Shown: piece by piece, positions 9,129-20,404 of the stretch
Position numbering within the stretch: position 1 is the stretch's first letter
Layout: every line of letters starts with the position of its first letter
NCBI GenBank assembly: GCA_020638955.1
Contig: JACKHO010000004.1
Location: 372,001 to 436,000 of the forward strand
Length of the DNA stretch: 64,000 nt
Direction of reading: 5' to 3'
From: Planctomycetaceae bacterium
Lineage (GTDB): Bacteria > Planctomycetota > Planctomycetia > Planctomycetales > Planctomycetaceae
The notes under the pieces: generated by a model
The model's input: only the letters and a program-made list of their open reading frames with translations
Told to the model about the DNA's origin: nothing
The model's database searches: none
Made by a program: the position numbers and the translations under genes

Positions 9129-9948
9129 GGATGCGGCCAGCTTTTCGACCGTCTGGTCGGAACGCCCGGTGGTACTCTTGGGTTTAGGTGACAGCATTAC
9201 CGATGGATACGGCGCCAGTCCGGGGAAGTCGTACTTCAATCTTCTGTTGAAGCCCGCCTCGACTGATCCCCCTTCACTGCAACATTGCCACTTGCCGGCA
9301 GTCCTTCCAAACATCAAAGGCCAGAATGATGCGATTTCGGGAACCACTTCTCTCGAACTGGTCGATGTGACGTTGCCGCGTCTGGAACCGTTTCCGCCTG
9401 ATGTTTATGGAATTGTAGTGCTCACAACGGGCGGCAATGATGTGATCCACAACTATGGCCGTACACCGCCGCGTGAAGGGGCCATGTTTGGCGCCAGCTG
9501 GGAACAGGCAGCCACTTGGGTTTCAAACTACGAAGTTCGTCTCGGAAAAATTTGTGATGACATTTCGTCGCGGTTTCCCGGTGGCTGTACGATTTTCATT
9601 GCGAATATTTACGACCCAACCGACGACGTGGGCGATGCCGAGCACGCAGGACTTCCCCCTTGGCGGGACGGGCTCAGGATTCTGCACGCTTACAACGACA
9701 TCATTGCCCGAGTTGCGGCGGAACGAGACGACGTGGAACTGGTCGACATCCATTCCGAGTTTCTGGGACACGGAATTCACTGCCGCAAGTTCTGGTCGGC
9801 ACACTACCACGCGATTGATCCATACTACTGGTACTTCGACAACCTCGAAGACCCCAACGATCGCGGTTACGACGCCATCCGCCGCCTGTACCTGCAGCGA
9901 ATGGCGGAGGTTTTGCCGGAGAAGTTTCCCGAAATGCCGTCCAAGTAA
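9129..9948 (+). pseudogene. SGNH/GDSL hydrolase, 3' fragment
   Basis: This is the remainder of the interrupted hydrolase, about 269 residues after the duplicated target site. It holds the catalytic core: block I GLGDSITDGYG with the nucleophile Ser, and block III TTGGNDVIHN with the GGND oxyanion motif. The C-terminal block is DNLEDPNDRGYDAIRRL, where many family members have a DxxHPN His; here that position is Asp, so the catalytic His may lie elsewhere (for example HYHAIDP) or be absent. The reconstructed protein would be about 327 residues. A GTG at 9169 could start a truncated product, but that product would lack the membrane anchor. Confidence 0.85.
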
Positions 9949-9979
9949 TTAACGTGGCTGCCTTCGCCGCCCACGCGAC

Positions 9980-10459
9980 TTACTCGGAGGCATATTCCCC
10001 CAGTATCTCCTGGTCGTAGTCGTAGCCATCTTCGTGCGGAAAACGGAGTGATGTATCGGGATAGATTAGCTGGAGGCAGTCAAACGGCTCGTCATTGTAG
10101 AACTGGTACGATGCGAGAACGAAGTTTTGCAGCCGATTTGGCAAAACGGGAACCAAAAAGTAGTCGAATCGTTCCTTCGCGGCGCCAATTCGCACGTTGA
10201 CGGGCGGCGTTGAATGGGAGAAACGTGCCACGTACTGCGTTACCAATTCATGCGAAAGATTCGGCGGTAACGATGAAATGAAGATCTCAGGAATCGAAAA
10301 TGTTCTGAAGATTCCCGTGGTGTAACAGAAGGATGGTGCGTCATCACGTGCGACATAGGTCATGTGAAACCCATGTTTTGCGACGTTTCTGTGAACCTCT
10401 GAAGCGTATTCTTCCATCATTTCAGCCCGAAATCTGATTTCGCTTGCCACGCCGGACAA
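9980..10459 (-). CDS. DUF4262 domain-containing protein
   Basis: A 159-residue soluble protein. The pattern HGFHMTYVARDDAPSFCYTTG, followed by FSIPEIFISSLPPNLSHELV, matches DUF4262, a small family of unknown function whose members read HGWHVxxV...PxFAYTVGL...HPExxxxGL. The protein ends in a short acidic tail. It is convergent with the split hydrolase and 42 bases downstream of rsfS on the same strand, so it may be its operon partner. Some DUF4262 proteins have been noted near defence genes, but nothing here supports that role. Confidence 0.75.
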   Translation of the reverse strand: MSGVASEIRFRAEMMEEYASEVHRNVAKHGFHMTYVARDDAPSFCYTTGIFRTFSIPEIFISSLPPNLSHELVTQYVARFSHSTPPVNVRIGAAKERFDYFLVPVLPNRLQNFVLASYQFYNDEPFDCLQLIYPDTSLRFPHEDGYDYDQEILGEYASE

Positions 10460-10501
10460 TGGCTATGCGATAGACGTGAACCGCACTGTGACAAAAAGAA
10501 A

Positions 10502-10954
10502 CTAGTTCGACTCAGTCTTTGACCAATCCACGCGGGGGGCGTCGGCCCACAGGTTTTCGAGGTCGTATTTTTCACGGGACTCGGGGGTGAACACATGCAG
10601 GACGACGTCACCGTAGTCGTGGCAGATCCAGCCGGTTTCCATCCCTTCGGTTCCGATGCGTTTCGAGCCTTGCGACAACATGACGTCGTCGGATGTGTTC
10701 GCGATGGCGCTGTTTTGTCGCCGCGTGACGCCTGTGGTGATGACGAAGAAGTCAAACAGTGGTGTAATACCCGTGGTGTCGATGACAACCGTGTTCTGCC
10801 CACGGAAATCGGCACACACTTTGGCTACCAGGCAGGCATTTTCACGTGCCGCTTCGATAGTGCCAGCACGCCGGATGCCAGACGTAACCTCTTTGGTTTG
10901 AGTTGTTTGTTGTTCCGCCACGTTTGACAATTCTTTCTCCAGAAACCGTTTCAA
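10502..10954 (-). CDS. rsfS: Ribosome silencing factor RsfS (Iojap)
   Basis: RsfS binds ribosomal protein uL14 and blocks subunit joining when nutrients are scarce. The protein has 150 residues: a variable N-terminal extension of about 35, then the Iojap core AARENACLVAKVCADFRGQ, VVIDTTGITPLFDFFVITTG, GWICHDYGDVVLHVFTPESR and YDLENLWADAP. These blocks are in the usual order. The start at 10954 gives an N-terminus longer than usual; a shorter start inside the extension cannot be excluded. In many bacteria rsfS follows nadD, but here the two are separated. Confidence 0.9.
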   Translation of the reverse strand: MKRFLEKELSNVAEQQTTQTKEVTSGIRRAGTIEAARENACLVAKVCADFRGQNTVVIDTTGITPLFDFFVITTGVTRRQNSAIANTSDDVMLSQGSKRIGTEGMETGWICHDYGDVVLHVFTPESREKYDLENLWADAPRVDWSKTESN

Positions 10955-10981
10955 AACTCGCCTGGCGGCACATCACTCAAC

Positions 10982-11013
10982 CAGCAGCACAGACAGAAAT
11001 TCCTGTGCTGCTG
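10982..11013. other. Perfect 11-bp intergenic hairpin
   Basis: CAGCAGCACAG (10982-10992) pairs perfectly with CTGTGCTGCTG (11003-11013) around a 10-base loop, in the gap between rsfS and the pyrophosphatase gene. Neither strand has a U-tract after it, so it is not a classical intrinsic terminator. It may mark the 3' end of the pyrophosphatase mRNA or be a leader hairpin for rsfS. Confidence 0.5.
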
Positions 11014-11055
11014 CGAGTTATATCAACCGAAGTCAAGCTTTGCTGCAGTTGCCCG

Positions 11056-13686
<2,631 letters not shown>

Positions 13687-13973
13687 TTTGACTCCATTCT
13701 TTGATGGGCGTGGGATGTTCGGCTGAGGGGAAGAAAAACCTGACTCACATTCATCAATGTTTACCTATTGGTGCGGCGAGTGTAGCGCGACGCAATTCGA
13801 ACTGTCAAACTGTGATGCGGAATTCTTTGGAAAACATCCGAATGTGAAAACGCCGCGACGACGGGAGACTTCGTGGGACATGCAATTCTGCGCGAGAAGT
13901 TGATTGGTCGATTCGATAGACTTCCGTGCGGATCAACCAGAATCGGCAACTGCGAATCGGGAATGCCATTGCC

Positions 13974-14819
13974 ATGCAGACGACAGAACACATTAGCGAC
14001 GTTCGCACTGCCGTACGGAATGCACGGCAGTCGGGAAATCGAATTGGCTGCGTTCCCACCATGGGAGCCCTGCATGCGGGACACATGAGTCTGGTTGAGG
14101 AATGCCGTCAACGCGCTGAGTTTGTGTGCGTCACGATTTTCGTGAACCCCACGCAGTTTGCTCCAACGGAAGATCTCGCAAAGTACCCGCGTCCGATTGA
14201 AGCCGACCTGCAGAAGTGCCGTGATGCCGGAGTCGATTTGGTTTTCATGCCGGTAGTGCCATCGCTGTATCCCGACGGTTATCAGACCTGGGTGACGGTT
14301 GATGAAGTCACCCAGCCGTTGGAAGGAACCCATCGCCCCTCGCACTTCCGAGGGGTGACGACCGTGGTTGCCAAACTGCTCAATATTCTTCAACCAGACG
14401 TCGCCTGCTTTGGGATGAAAGACTACCAGCAACTCGCCGTCATTCGCCGCATGGTCACCGACCTGGATATGCCGGTCGACATTATCGCCTGCGCCACGGT
14501 TCGCGAGCCTGACGGTCTCGCGCTGAGTAGCCGCAACATGTATCTGAGTGCGGAAGAACGCACCGCTGGGCTTTCGCTATCGCAATCATTGTTTGTGGTC
14601 CGCGACGCTTTGAGAGATGGTGCCACAGACATTGCAGCGTTGGAACTACAAATGAAGACGCACATGCAACAGGCTAACGTTGAGGTGCAATACGCCGTAA
14701 TTGTGGACCCTCACACTTTGCTGCCTATATCAGCTCCGCAACAACACATGGTGGCACTAATTGCAGCAAAAGTAGGAGCCACGCGTCTCATCGATAATGT
14801 GGAAATCTTTCTCGACTGA
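13974..14819 (+). CDS. panC: Pantothenate synthetase
   Basis: PanC condenses pantoate and beta-alanine with ATP to give pantothenate, the precursor of coenzyme A. The sequence shows the signature blocks VPTMGALHAGHMSLVEEC (with the HxGH nucleotide-binding motif), TIFVNPTQFAPTEDLAKYPR, HFRGVTTVVAKLLNI, FGMKDYQQLAVIRRM and GLALSSRNMYLS. The frame is open from a GTG at 13926, but the ATG at 13974 gives the usual MQTxxxIxxVR start and 281 residues, the normal length. It is divergent from hppA. A dispersed repeat and an IS110-family element lie directly downstream. Confidence 0.93.
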   Translation: MQTTEHISDVRTAVRNARQSGNRIGCVPTMGALHAGHMSLVEECRQRAEFVCVTIFVNPTQFAPTEDLAKYPRPIEADLQKCRDAGVDLVFMPVVPSLYPDGYQTWVTVDEVTQPLEGTHRPSHFRGVTTVVAKLLNILQPDVACFGMKDYQQLAVIRRMVTDLDMPVDIIACATVREPDGLALSSRNMYLSAEERTAGLSLSQSLFVVRDALRDGATDIAALELQMKTHMQQANVEVQYAVIVDPHTLLPISAPQQHMVALIAAKVGATRLIDNVEIFLD

Positions 14820-14854
14820 GATAGTGAACCTGCGTTGCCACCGGCCAAATTTTC

Positions 14855-14990
14855 GGGGTGTGTGGAGCAAGTCACCGCATTACGGTGGGTTACGTCCGCG
14901 AACCAAATTGTGTCGACAGAACACGCTGTTTTTCGCGTTTCATGAGTTGCGTAACGCATCGTCCTGTTTGACGCGGCCTTCACCCACCCT
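14855..14990. repeat. Dispersed intergenic inverted-repeat element, copy B
   Basis: A 136-bp element in opposite orientation to copy A (2232-2371). Shared blocks include AGCAAGTCACCG, GGTTACGTCC, TTGCGTAACGCA and CTGTTTGACGCGG. The ends are imperfect inverted repeats (GGGTGTGTGGAG against GGGTGGGTGAAG). The central hairpin is ACGC-loop-GCGT here and ACCC-loop-GGGT in copy A, a compensatory change. It lies directly after panC and just before the IS110-family element. Confidence 0.7.
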
Positions 14991-15067
14991 TGTATCTTGA
15001 AAAAACAAGAACAAGTTCAAACTACTGTGCCATCTAGCTGACACTGGGGTGGGTATAAGACAAGTCG

Positions 15068-15241
15068 CATTCCTGATGCCCCGTAGGGGCATCAGGAATG
15101 TGAGCGAGCGGTAGATCGTCCCACCCTCGGTCTTCGAGACCGATTCGTAGCCTGATCGTCGCTCTCTTTCGTGCTTCAACCCGTACAGTCGCAGGAGCGG
15201 TGTCGCCACACCAGCTCGCATTAGCAAGGAAGGGTCTTTGC
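15068..15241 (+). ncRNA. Candidate IS110 bridge RNA / structured transposase leader
   Basis: The leader starts with a perfect 15-bp stem, 15068-15082 paired with 15086-15100, around a three-base GTA loop. A second hairpin follows (TCGGTCT 15127-15133 paired with AGACCGA 15137-15143, loop TCG), and about 100 further bases lie before the transposase start. In IS110-family elements the non-coding end before the gene encodes a bridge RNA whose internal loops pair with target and donor DNA. The position, size and first stem-loop here fit that arrangement. Whether it works as a bridge RNA is inference. Confidence 0.55.
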
Positions 15242-16195
15242 ATGGACCAACATAACAGAATTTGCGTCGGAATCGATGTCGCCAAGCACAAACTGGACGT
15301 CGCCTGGTCGAATTCCTCACATGTGCAGGAAATTCCCTACACGAAAGCAGGCTTGAGATTACTCATCTCTTCTCTAAAGAAATCCGAGGTCGCGCTCATC
15401 TGTTGTGAAGCGACCGGAGGACTCGAAAGGACTCTCGTTCAGGTGCTTCACGAGCAGGGATTCGTTGTCGCCGTGGTGAATCCCCGACAGATTCGGGACT
15501 TCGCTCGTGCGATGAATCAGCTCGCCAAGACTGACGAAATCGACGCCGGCATCATCGCGCAGTTTGGGTGGCTGATAAACCCTCGTCCCACCAAACCACT
15601 CACAGAATCACAGCAGAAACTGCGAGATTTGACGTCGCGTCGGCGGCAGATCACGAAGCTGATCACCCAGGAAAAGAACCGACTCGCCGCCACCGCCGAC
15701 AAGGAAATTTGTCGCATGATCAAGCGATCCATCCGGTTCCACGAACAACAACTCGACACGCTGAAAGAGAAACAGCGCGAACTCATCGACGCTGATGAGT
15801 CGTCTCAGACCAATGCTCGAATCATCGAATCTGTCCCCGGCCTGGGACCGGCCACGGTGGCCACGCTCGTCTCCGAGCTTCCTGAACTCGGCCAATTGAA
15901 TCGACAACAAATCGCCCGGCTCGTGGGTGTCGCCCCGACCAACCGCGACAGCGGAACCCTCCGCGGCAAACGCACCACCGGTGGCGGACGCGTCGAAATC
16001 CGCAACGCCCTGTACATGCCCACCGTCGTGGCCGTGAGGCACAACCCGCGAATTAAGGCGTTCTACCAGCGACTGGTGGCCCACGGCAAACCCAAAATGG
16101 TCGCCCTCATCGCCGCCATGAGAAAACTCCTGACCATCCTCAACGTCATGATCCGAGAAGGAAAAACATGGAACCAAACACCTATCGCAGCTTGA
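15242..16195 (+). CDS. IS110-family transposase (DEDD recombinase)
   Basis: A 317-residue transposase. The N-terminal RuvC-like domain carries D12 in VGIDVAKHKLDV, E56 in CCEATGG, and D98/D101 in AKTDEIDAGIIAQ, the DEDD set of the IS110 family. A coiled-coil-like charged stretch follows at about 120-190. The C-terminal transposase_20 domain contains VPGLGPATVATLVSELPELG and GVAPTNRDSGTLRGKR, with the Ser expected for the family in NRDSG. The frame opens from a GTG at 15200, but the ATG at 15242 has AAGGAAGG about eight bases upstream. The gene is intact. Confidence 0.93.
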   Translation: MDQHNRICVGIDVAKHKLDVAWSNSSHVQEIPYTKAGLRLLISSLKKSEVALICCEATGGLERTLVQVLHEQGFVVAVVNPRQIRDFARAMNQLAKTDEIDAGIIAQFGWLINPRPTKPLTESQQKLRDLTSRRRQITKLITQEKNRLAATADKEICRMIKRSIRFHEQQLDTLKEKQRELIDADESSQTNARIIESVPGLGPATVATLVSELPELGQLNRQQIARLVGVAPTNRDSGTLRGKRTTGGGRVEIRNALYMPTVVAVRHNPRIKAFYQRLVAHGKPKMVALIAAMRKLLTILNVMIREGKTWNQTPIAA

Positions 16196-16233
16196 TTTTT
16201 AAGACAGTCGCTACAAATCGGCGTTGGTGACAA

Positions 16234-16737
16234 CTATCCCGTGTAGCCGCCGGCCAACCAGTACACGCCGGTGAGGATGATTCCTGCAAACACGCCGGCG
16301 AGTGTGTCGTCAGCCATGATCCCCAGTCCGCCTTCCCATTTATCAAGCCAGCGAATGGGGCCGGGCTTGGCGATGTCGAAGAGGCGGAACAAAGCAAACC
16401 CCAGAATGGCGGTCCACCAGTTCATGGGGACGAGCAGAAACACCACTGGGAAGGCGGCGATTTCATCGAACACGACCTGCTTGGGATCTTTGACCTGAAA
16501 GTGGTCCGCCCCAGCCTGACAAATGGGGATGCCAACCACGAACAGCACAACAGCCCCCACAGCACAGGCAATTTCCGGATAGCCCGACAGTTGCAGCACC
16601 CACACAATGGGCAGCCCGCCGAGGCTGCCCCAGGTACCTGGCCCTTTGGGGAGGTAGCCTAATCCACACCCCACAGAGAGCCAGACGATGAATCCGTGGG
16701 GGCGAGATTGTTGAGGCGGCGAAGGCGAGTCGGTCAT
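16234..16737 (-). CDS. pgpA: Phosphatidylglycerophosphatase A
   Basis: A 167-residue inner-membrane enzyme that removes phosphate from phosphatidylglycerophosphate to give phosphatidylglycerol. Family blocks are GCGLGYLPKGPGTWGSL, PKQVVFDEIAAFPVV (the conserved acidic DE), ALFRLFDIAKPGPI and GGLGIMADDTLAGVFAG. Four hydrophobic segments are visible. It lies 57 bases downstream of the sigma factor gene on the same strand and may be co-transcribed with it. The IS110-family element lies just beyond its 3' end. Confidence 0.92.
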   Translation of the reverse strand: MTDSPSPPQQSRPHGFIVWLSVGCGLGYLPKGPGTWGSLGGLPIVWVLQLSGYPEIACAVGAVVLFVVGIPICQAGADHFQVKDPKQVVFDEIAAFPVVFLLVPMNWWTAILGFALFRLFDIAKPGPIRWLDKWEGGLGIMADDTLAGVFAGIILTGVYWLAGGYTG

Positions 16738-16794
16738 GAGTCAGAATCCCCGAAGGTTGCCCGAGTCAGAACAAACTCGTCTCGGTCACCAATA

Positions 16795-17631
16795 CTACTC
16801 ACCAAGTAAGCCTTTGTTGAGTTGCTTGAGTGCTTCCGCTTCGATTTGCCGGACGCGTTCACGTGTGAGGCCGAGCGACTCGCCAATTTCCTTGAGGGTT
16901 TTGGGTTCATCACCATCGAGGCCAAACCGCATCCGAAGAATACAGGCTTCACGTTCTTCCATTTCCCCCAGCATGCGACCGACATGCTTGAGGTTGTCGT
17001 TCGTGACCAGTTCATCTTCCGGTCCCATGCGTCGCTCGTCGGGAATCAAGTCTCCGAGCGAAACATTGTTCTCGGGGTCTTCCGACTGCGGAGTGCTGTT
17101 GTAGAGCTGAATTGCCTTCTTGACGATTTTCAACTTCTTCGGAGGAAGTTCCAGCTCGCGGGCCACTTCTTCGGCGCTGGGGGAGCGTCCCAAATCATCC
17201 TGCAGTTTCGCCGTGGCACGTCGCCACTTTGACAGCAGTTCGACCATGTAAGCGGGAATGCGGATGGTTTTCGCCGAGTTGATGAGGGCGCGCTTGATGG
17301 ACTGTTTGATCCAGTAGCTGGCGTAAGTGCTGAACCGGGTGTCCATGTCGGGATCAAACCCTTCCACGGCACGCAGCAGTCCCAGATTGCCTTCCTCAAT
17401 CAAATCCTGCAATGGCAGCCCTTTGTTGCCATAGCCTCGGGCGATATTCACCACGAGACGCAGGTTCGCCCGGACCATTTGGTCACGGGCTGCCATATCG
17501 CCAACAGCAATTCTCCTCGCCAGGGACTTTTCCTGGTCGGCACTGAGAAGCGATGTGGCATTAATTTCTTTGAGGTACGTTTCAAGCGGGTTCTGGACGC
17601 TCGTGGTGCGACGGGAAGTCGTCTTGTTCAT
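16795..17631 (-). CDS. RNA polymerase sigma factor, sigma-70 (RpoD/SigA-like)
   Basis: A 278-residue sigma-70 protein. Region 1.2 is NPLETYLKEINATSLLSADQE. Region 2 includes LVVNIARGYGNKGLPLQDLI, then EGNLGLLRAVEGFDP and RFSTYASYWIKQSIKRAL. Region 3 follows (RIPAYMVELLSKWR), and region 4 ends LKEIGESLGLTRERVRQIEA. It lacks the long region 1.1 of a typical housekeeping RpoD. It is therefore either a compact primary-type factor or a group 2 factor, of which planctomycetes often have several. It lies between rpsA and pgpA on the same strand. Confidence 0.92.
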   Translation of the reverse strand: MNKTTSRRTTSVQNPLETYLKEINATSLLSADQEKSLARRIAVGDMAARDQMVRANLRLVVNIARGYGNKGLPLQDLIEEGNLGLLRAVEGFDPDMDTRFSTYASYWIKQSIKRALINSAKTIRIPAYMVELLSKWRRATAKLQDDLGRSPSAEEVARELELPPKKLKIVKKAIQLYNSTPQSEDPENNVSLGDLIPDERRMGPEDELVTNDNLKHVGRMLGEMEEREACILRMRFGLDGDEPKTLKEIGESLGLTRERVRQIEAEALKQLNKGLLGE

Positions 17632-17857
17632 AGGTAGTTCATTCCGTCCACAGGCACCGGTAATAACAACTTCAAAAATGGTGCCAGCGAATCTGCGAGA
17701 GTAGGGAGTACACGTGCTGGTTTGCGAAATCGTTCCGCTACACGTGGTCCTGTCGCGTCCTTGGATTTACCTTTTTGACATCGACCTAATCATTTCTGGC
17801 AATCCAATCTCACGTCGGAAGTTTGGGCTAAATGCGGGGCTCTCAGTGGAGTGAAAC
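17632..17857. other. Upstream region of the sigma factor gene
   Basis: About 230 bases between the sigma factor start and the rpsA terminator. It must hold the promoter of the sigma factor gene, because the terminator isolates it from rpsA. No clear -35/-10 pair or operator was recognised by eye. Confidence 0.4.
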
Positions 17858-17896
17858 GAAAAAAGCGGTCTGTCCGAGTAACTCGAACAGACCGCT
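17858..17896 (-). terminator. Intrinsic terminator of rpsA
   Basis: On the minus strand, AGCGGTCTGTTCGAG pairs with CTCGGACAGACCGCT around a TTA loop (one G-U pair). A run of six U follows directly (AAAAAA at 17858-17863 on the plus strand). It lies about 50 bases after the rpsA stop and separates rpsA from the sigma factor gene. Confidence 0.9.
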
Positions 17897-17947
17897 CAGT
17901 AGCATCAAATTGATGGTGCCGGTTATGACACCCTCATCAGCGTGAAG

Positions 17948-19783
17948 TTACGCTTCTTCGGAGGGGGCATCCTCTGCTTCGGCGCCAGGCATTTGGAACA
18001 GAGGTCCACCGCCGCCGCCGGTTCCACCCTTCAGTTCCTTCGAGGCGGAGTCGCCGCCTGCTTCGGAACTGCTGATGGTGGTTGCGAAGTCTTCGATTTC
18101 GGCGTCGAGCTTCATGCTCAGGCCGATTTTGCGATCGGCAGTGTCGACCCGGAGGATCTTCACTTCGACTTCATCACCAACGTTCACCTGGCTTTCAGTA
18201 GGCTGCTCGCCTTCTGCGCCACCGATTTCCGAAATGTGCAGCAGGCCTTCGAGCTCTTCTTCCAGTTCGACGAACACACCGAAGTTTGTGATCTTGGTGA
18301 CCTTGCCTTTGACGATGGCGCCAGGCTGGTAGTTCGCAGGAATACGGGTTTCCCATGGATCGTCGTCGAGCTGCTTCAGGCCGAGAGCAATACGCTTGCG
18401 GTCTTCGTCAACGGAAACGACCACGCACTCAATTTCGTCACCCTTCTTGAGCAACTCGCTGGCGTGCGAAACCTTGCGGGTCCAGGACATGTCGCTGACG
18501 TGCAACAGACCATCGACACCCTCTTCGAGTTCGATAAAGGCACCGTAGTTGGTGAGGTTGCGAACGACACCTTTGACCTTCGTACCTTCTGGGTACTTCT
18601 CGGCCACGTTGTCCCAAGGATTCGGCTGGGTTTGCTTCATACCCAGTGAAATCTCTTGCTTATCGGTGTTGATGCCCAACACAACGACTTCCACTTCGTC
18701 GCCTGTATTGACCATTTCGTTAGGATGATTCAGACGGCGAGTCCATGACATTTCACTGATGTGGACCAGACCTTCAATGCCATCTTCGAGTTTGACGAAG
18801 GCACCGTAGGACATGACGTTGACCACTTCCCCTTTGATACGAGTACCAACAGGGTATTTGACGGCCACGTTGTCCCATGGGCTGGGGAACCGCTGCTTCA
18901 TGCCCAAGGCAATTTTCTCTTTGTCGCGATCGATGCTGAGGATCATGACCTCGACTTCGTCGTCGATTTGCACCATTTCGGTCGGATGGCTGATACGTCC
19001 CCAGCTCATGTCCGTAATGTGCAGCAGGCCATCGATTCCACCGAGGTCGACGAAGGCACCGAAGTCCGCGATGTTCTTCACAACACCCTTGCGGAGTTGA
19101 CCTTCTTCGATTTCCGACATCAGCTTGCGCTTCATGTCGGCTCGTTCTTCTTCGATCAGGCGACGACGCGAAACGACAATGTTCTTTCGTGCGTCGTCGA
19201 TCTTGAGGATCATGCACTCCAAATCGCCACCGACGAATTCGCCGATATCGGGAGGACGACGGATGTCCACCTGGCTGGCGGGCAAGAACACGTTCACACC
19301 GCGGTTTCCGCTCGGTGAAGGGGCTTCGCCAATATTGACCAGCAAACCACCTTTGATTTTGCGAACGACGAGACCGACAATTTTGTCTCCTTCGCCGTAG
19401 TGTTCTACCACCCAGTTCCAGTCGCGCTGGCGGTCGGCTTTCCGTTTTGAGAGCAGGACGAGGCCGAAATCGTCTTCGATTTCTTCGAGCAGAACCTCAA
19501 CAATGTCCCCAGCTTCGGGTTTGACGTCTTCATCTGCCCACTCATAGAGCGGGACCATGCCTTCACTTTTGTATCCAATGTCAACGAGAACTTCGTCGCC
19601 TTCGACACTCAGGACGCGGCCCTTCACGAGTTGATTGACGTCAAAAGCGCTGGACCGTTCGTCGTAGACCATGTCCATTGCCTGGTCTTCCTGCGCGAGC
19701 AGGTCGGCGAGTTCACCGCCCAATGCGGCATCGAGCTCGTCGTCATCAACTTGAAATTCTCGAATGAGGTTACGATCAACCAT
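17948..19783 (-). CDS. rpsA: 30S ribosomal protein S1
   Basis: A 611-residue protein with six S1 RNA-binding repeats. The central repeats carry the classical wording, for example GAFVDLGGIDGLLHITDMSW, GAFVKLEDGIEGLVHISEMS and GAFIELEEGVDGLLHVSDMS. They are linked by phrases such as ALGMKQxxPxPWDNVAxKYP. The first two repeats are more divergent, as in other S1 proteins. An acidic N-terminal 45 residues and a Gly/Ser/Glu-rich C-terminal tail of about 50 residues frame the repeats. S1 helps load mRNA on the 30S subunit, which may be important in planctomycetes, where Shine-Dalgarno sites are often weak (as in several genes here). A strong terminator follows. Confidence 0.95.
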   Translation of the reverse strand: MVDRNLIREFQVDDDELDAALGGELADLLAQEDQAMDMVYDERSSAFDVNQLVKGRVLSVEGDEVLVDIGYKSEGMVPLYEWADEDVKPEAGDIVEVLLEEIEDDFGLVLLSKRKADRQRDWNWVVEHYGEGDKIVGLVVRKIKGGLLVNIGEAPSPSGNRGVNVFLPASQVDIRRPPDIGEFVGGDLECMILKIDDARKNIVVSRRRLIEEERADMKRKLMSEIEEGQLRKGVVKNIADFGAFVDLGGIDGLLHITDMSWGRISHPTEMVQIDDEVEVMILSIDRDKEKIALGMKQRFPSPWDNVAVKYPVGTRIKGEVVNVMSYGAFVKLEDGIEGLVHISEMSWTRRLNHPNEMVNTGDEVEVVVLGINTDKQEISLGMKQTQPNPWDNVAEKYPEGTKVKGVVRNLTNYGAFIELEEGVDGLLHVSDMSWTRKVSHASELLKKGDEIECVVVSVDEDRKRIALGLKQLDDDPWETRIPANYQPGAIVKGKVTKITNFGVFVELEEELEGLLHISEIGGAEGEQPTESQVNVGDEVEVKILRVDTADRKIGLSMKLDAEIEDFATTISSSEAGGDSASKELKGGTGGGGGPLFQMPGAEAEDAPSEEA

Positions 19784-20404
19784 GTTAAACCTTGAAAACC
19801 TTTGGCAACATCCTGCCGCGCATCAAACCCTACACAAGTCTGCGCGCAATTCAAGAGGTCATAATGAGTTCCGACCGCAGCACCACACCTGTGGCCGCCT
19901 GGTAACGTCCGGAATCGCAGTAGAATCCATCAGTCTAGCATATTCAGTGGCTGGAAATCCAGACTGCCGAAGGGATTGCGATGCGTCTTCGGCACATTTG
20001 TTCAGACCCGCGGCGTGGCGTTTCAGGTGACATTCGAACCAGGCGAACCCAGTTATCGCAGCCTCTTGATTTGTCCGACGCCGGGACACAAGTTTGAACC
20101 GTTCGAATTTGGCGTCGTCAAGTCGTGGATGGTCCTGCGTCTCTATTGGCTTGGGGTGTGACTCCCAACTCGAATCGACGGACTGCGCTTCCACGTAATG
20201 CTCAGTCGTGAAATGCGCAAGTTCGATTTACGCGCTGAATCGCAGTATGTGTTCTCTATTGCAACTCAATATGTTGATCTATCGCCTCAATTGTGCTAGA
20301 AACAATGCACTGCTGAGTGGTCAGTAGCAGGTTGGGCGGCGTGGCAGCTGATTCCATGCGGCCCTTCGGGTGGCACCAAGGGCGAGCAGATCAAAGGGGA
20401 ACCA
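19784..20404. other. 621-bp intergenic region between divergent rpsA and decarboxylase gene
   Basis: No credible gene was found: short frames on both strands lack motifs and compete with each other. The part next to 19784 should hold the rpsA promoter and leader. The A/T-richer stretch at about 20225-20310 is a plausible promoter zone for the decarboxylase gene, whose start is preceded by an AAAGGGGA ribosome-binding site (20393-20400). Confidence 0.4.

Larger units (their letters stand above)
15054..16212 (+). mobile_element. IS110-family insertion sequence (ends approximate)
   Basis: A DEDD transposase gene sits between panC and pgpA. It has a structured non-coding leader of about 180 bases and fewer than 40 bases after its stop, which is the layout of the IS110 subgroup. 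IS110-family elements lack conventional inverted repeats and target duplications, so the ends cannot be read directly. A near-identical short sequence, TAAGACAAGTCGC at 15056-15068 and TAAGACAGTCGC at 16200-16211, occurs at both sides and was used to place approximate ends. Confidence 0.7.

Noticed and set aside
13761..14432. 223-residue minus-strand frame over panC
   Set aside because: PanC on the plus strand is certain from its signature motifs.
15056..16211. Treating the TAAGACA(A)GTCGC pair as true inverted or direct terminal repeats of the IS110 element
   Set aside because: IS110-family elements do not normally have conventional terminal repeats, and the pair is short, so it is used only as a rough guide to the ends.
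18761..19318. 185-residue plus-strand frame opposite rpsA
   Set aside because: It mirrors the repetitive S1 repeats and has typical antisense composition (His/Asp-rich).
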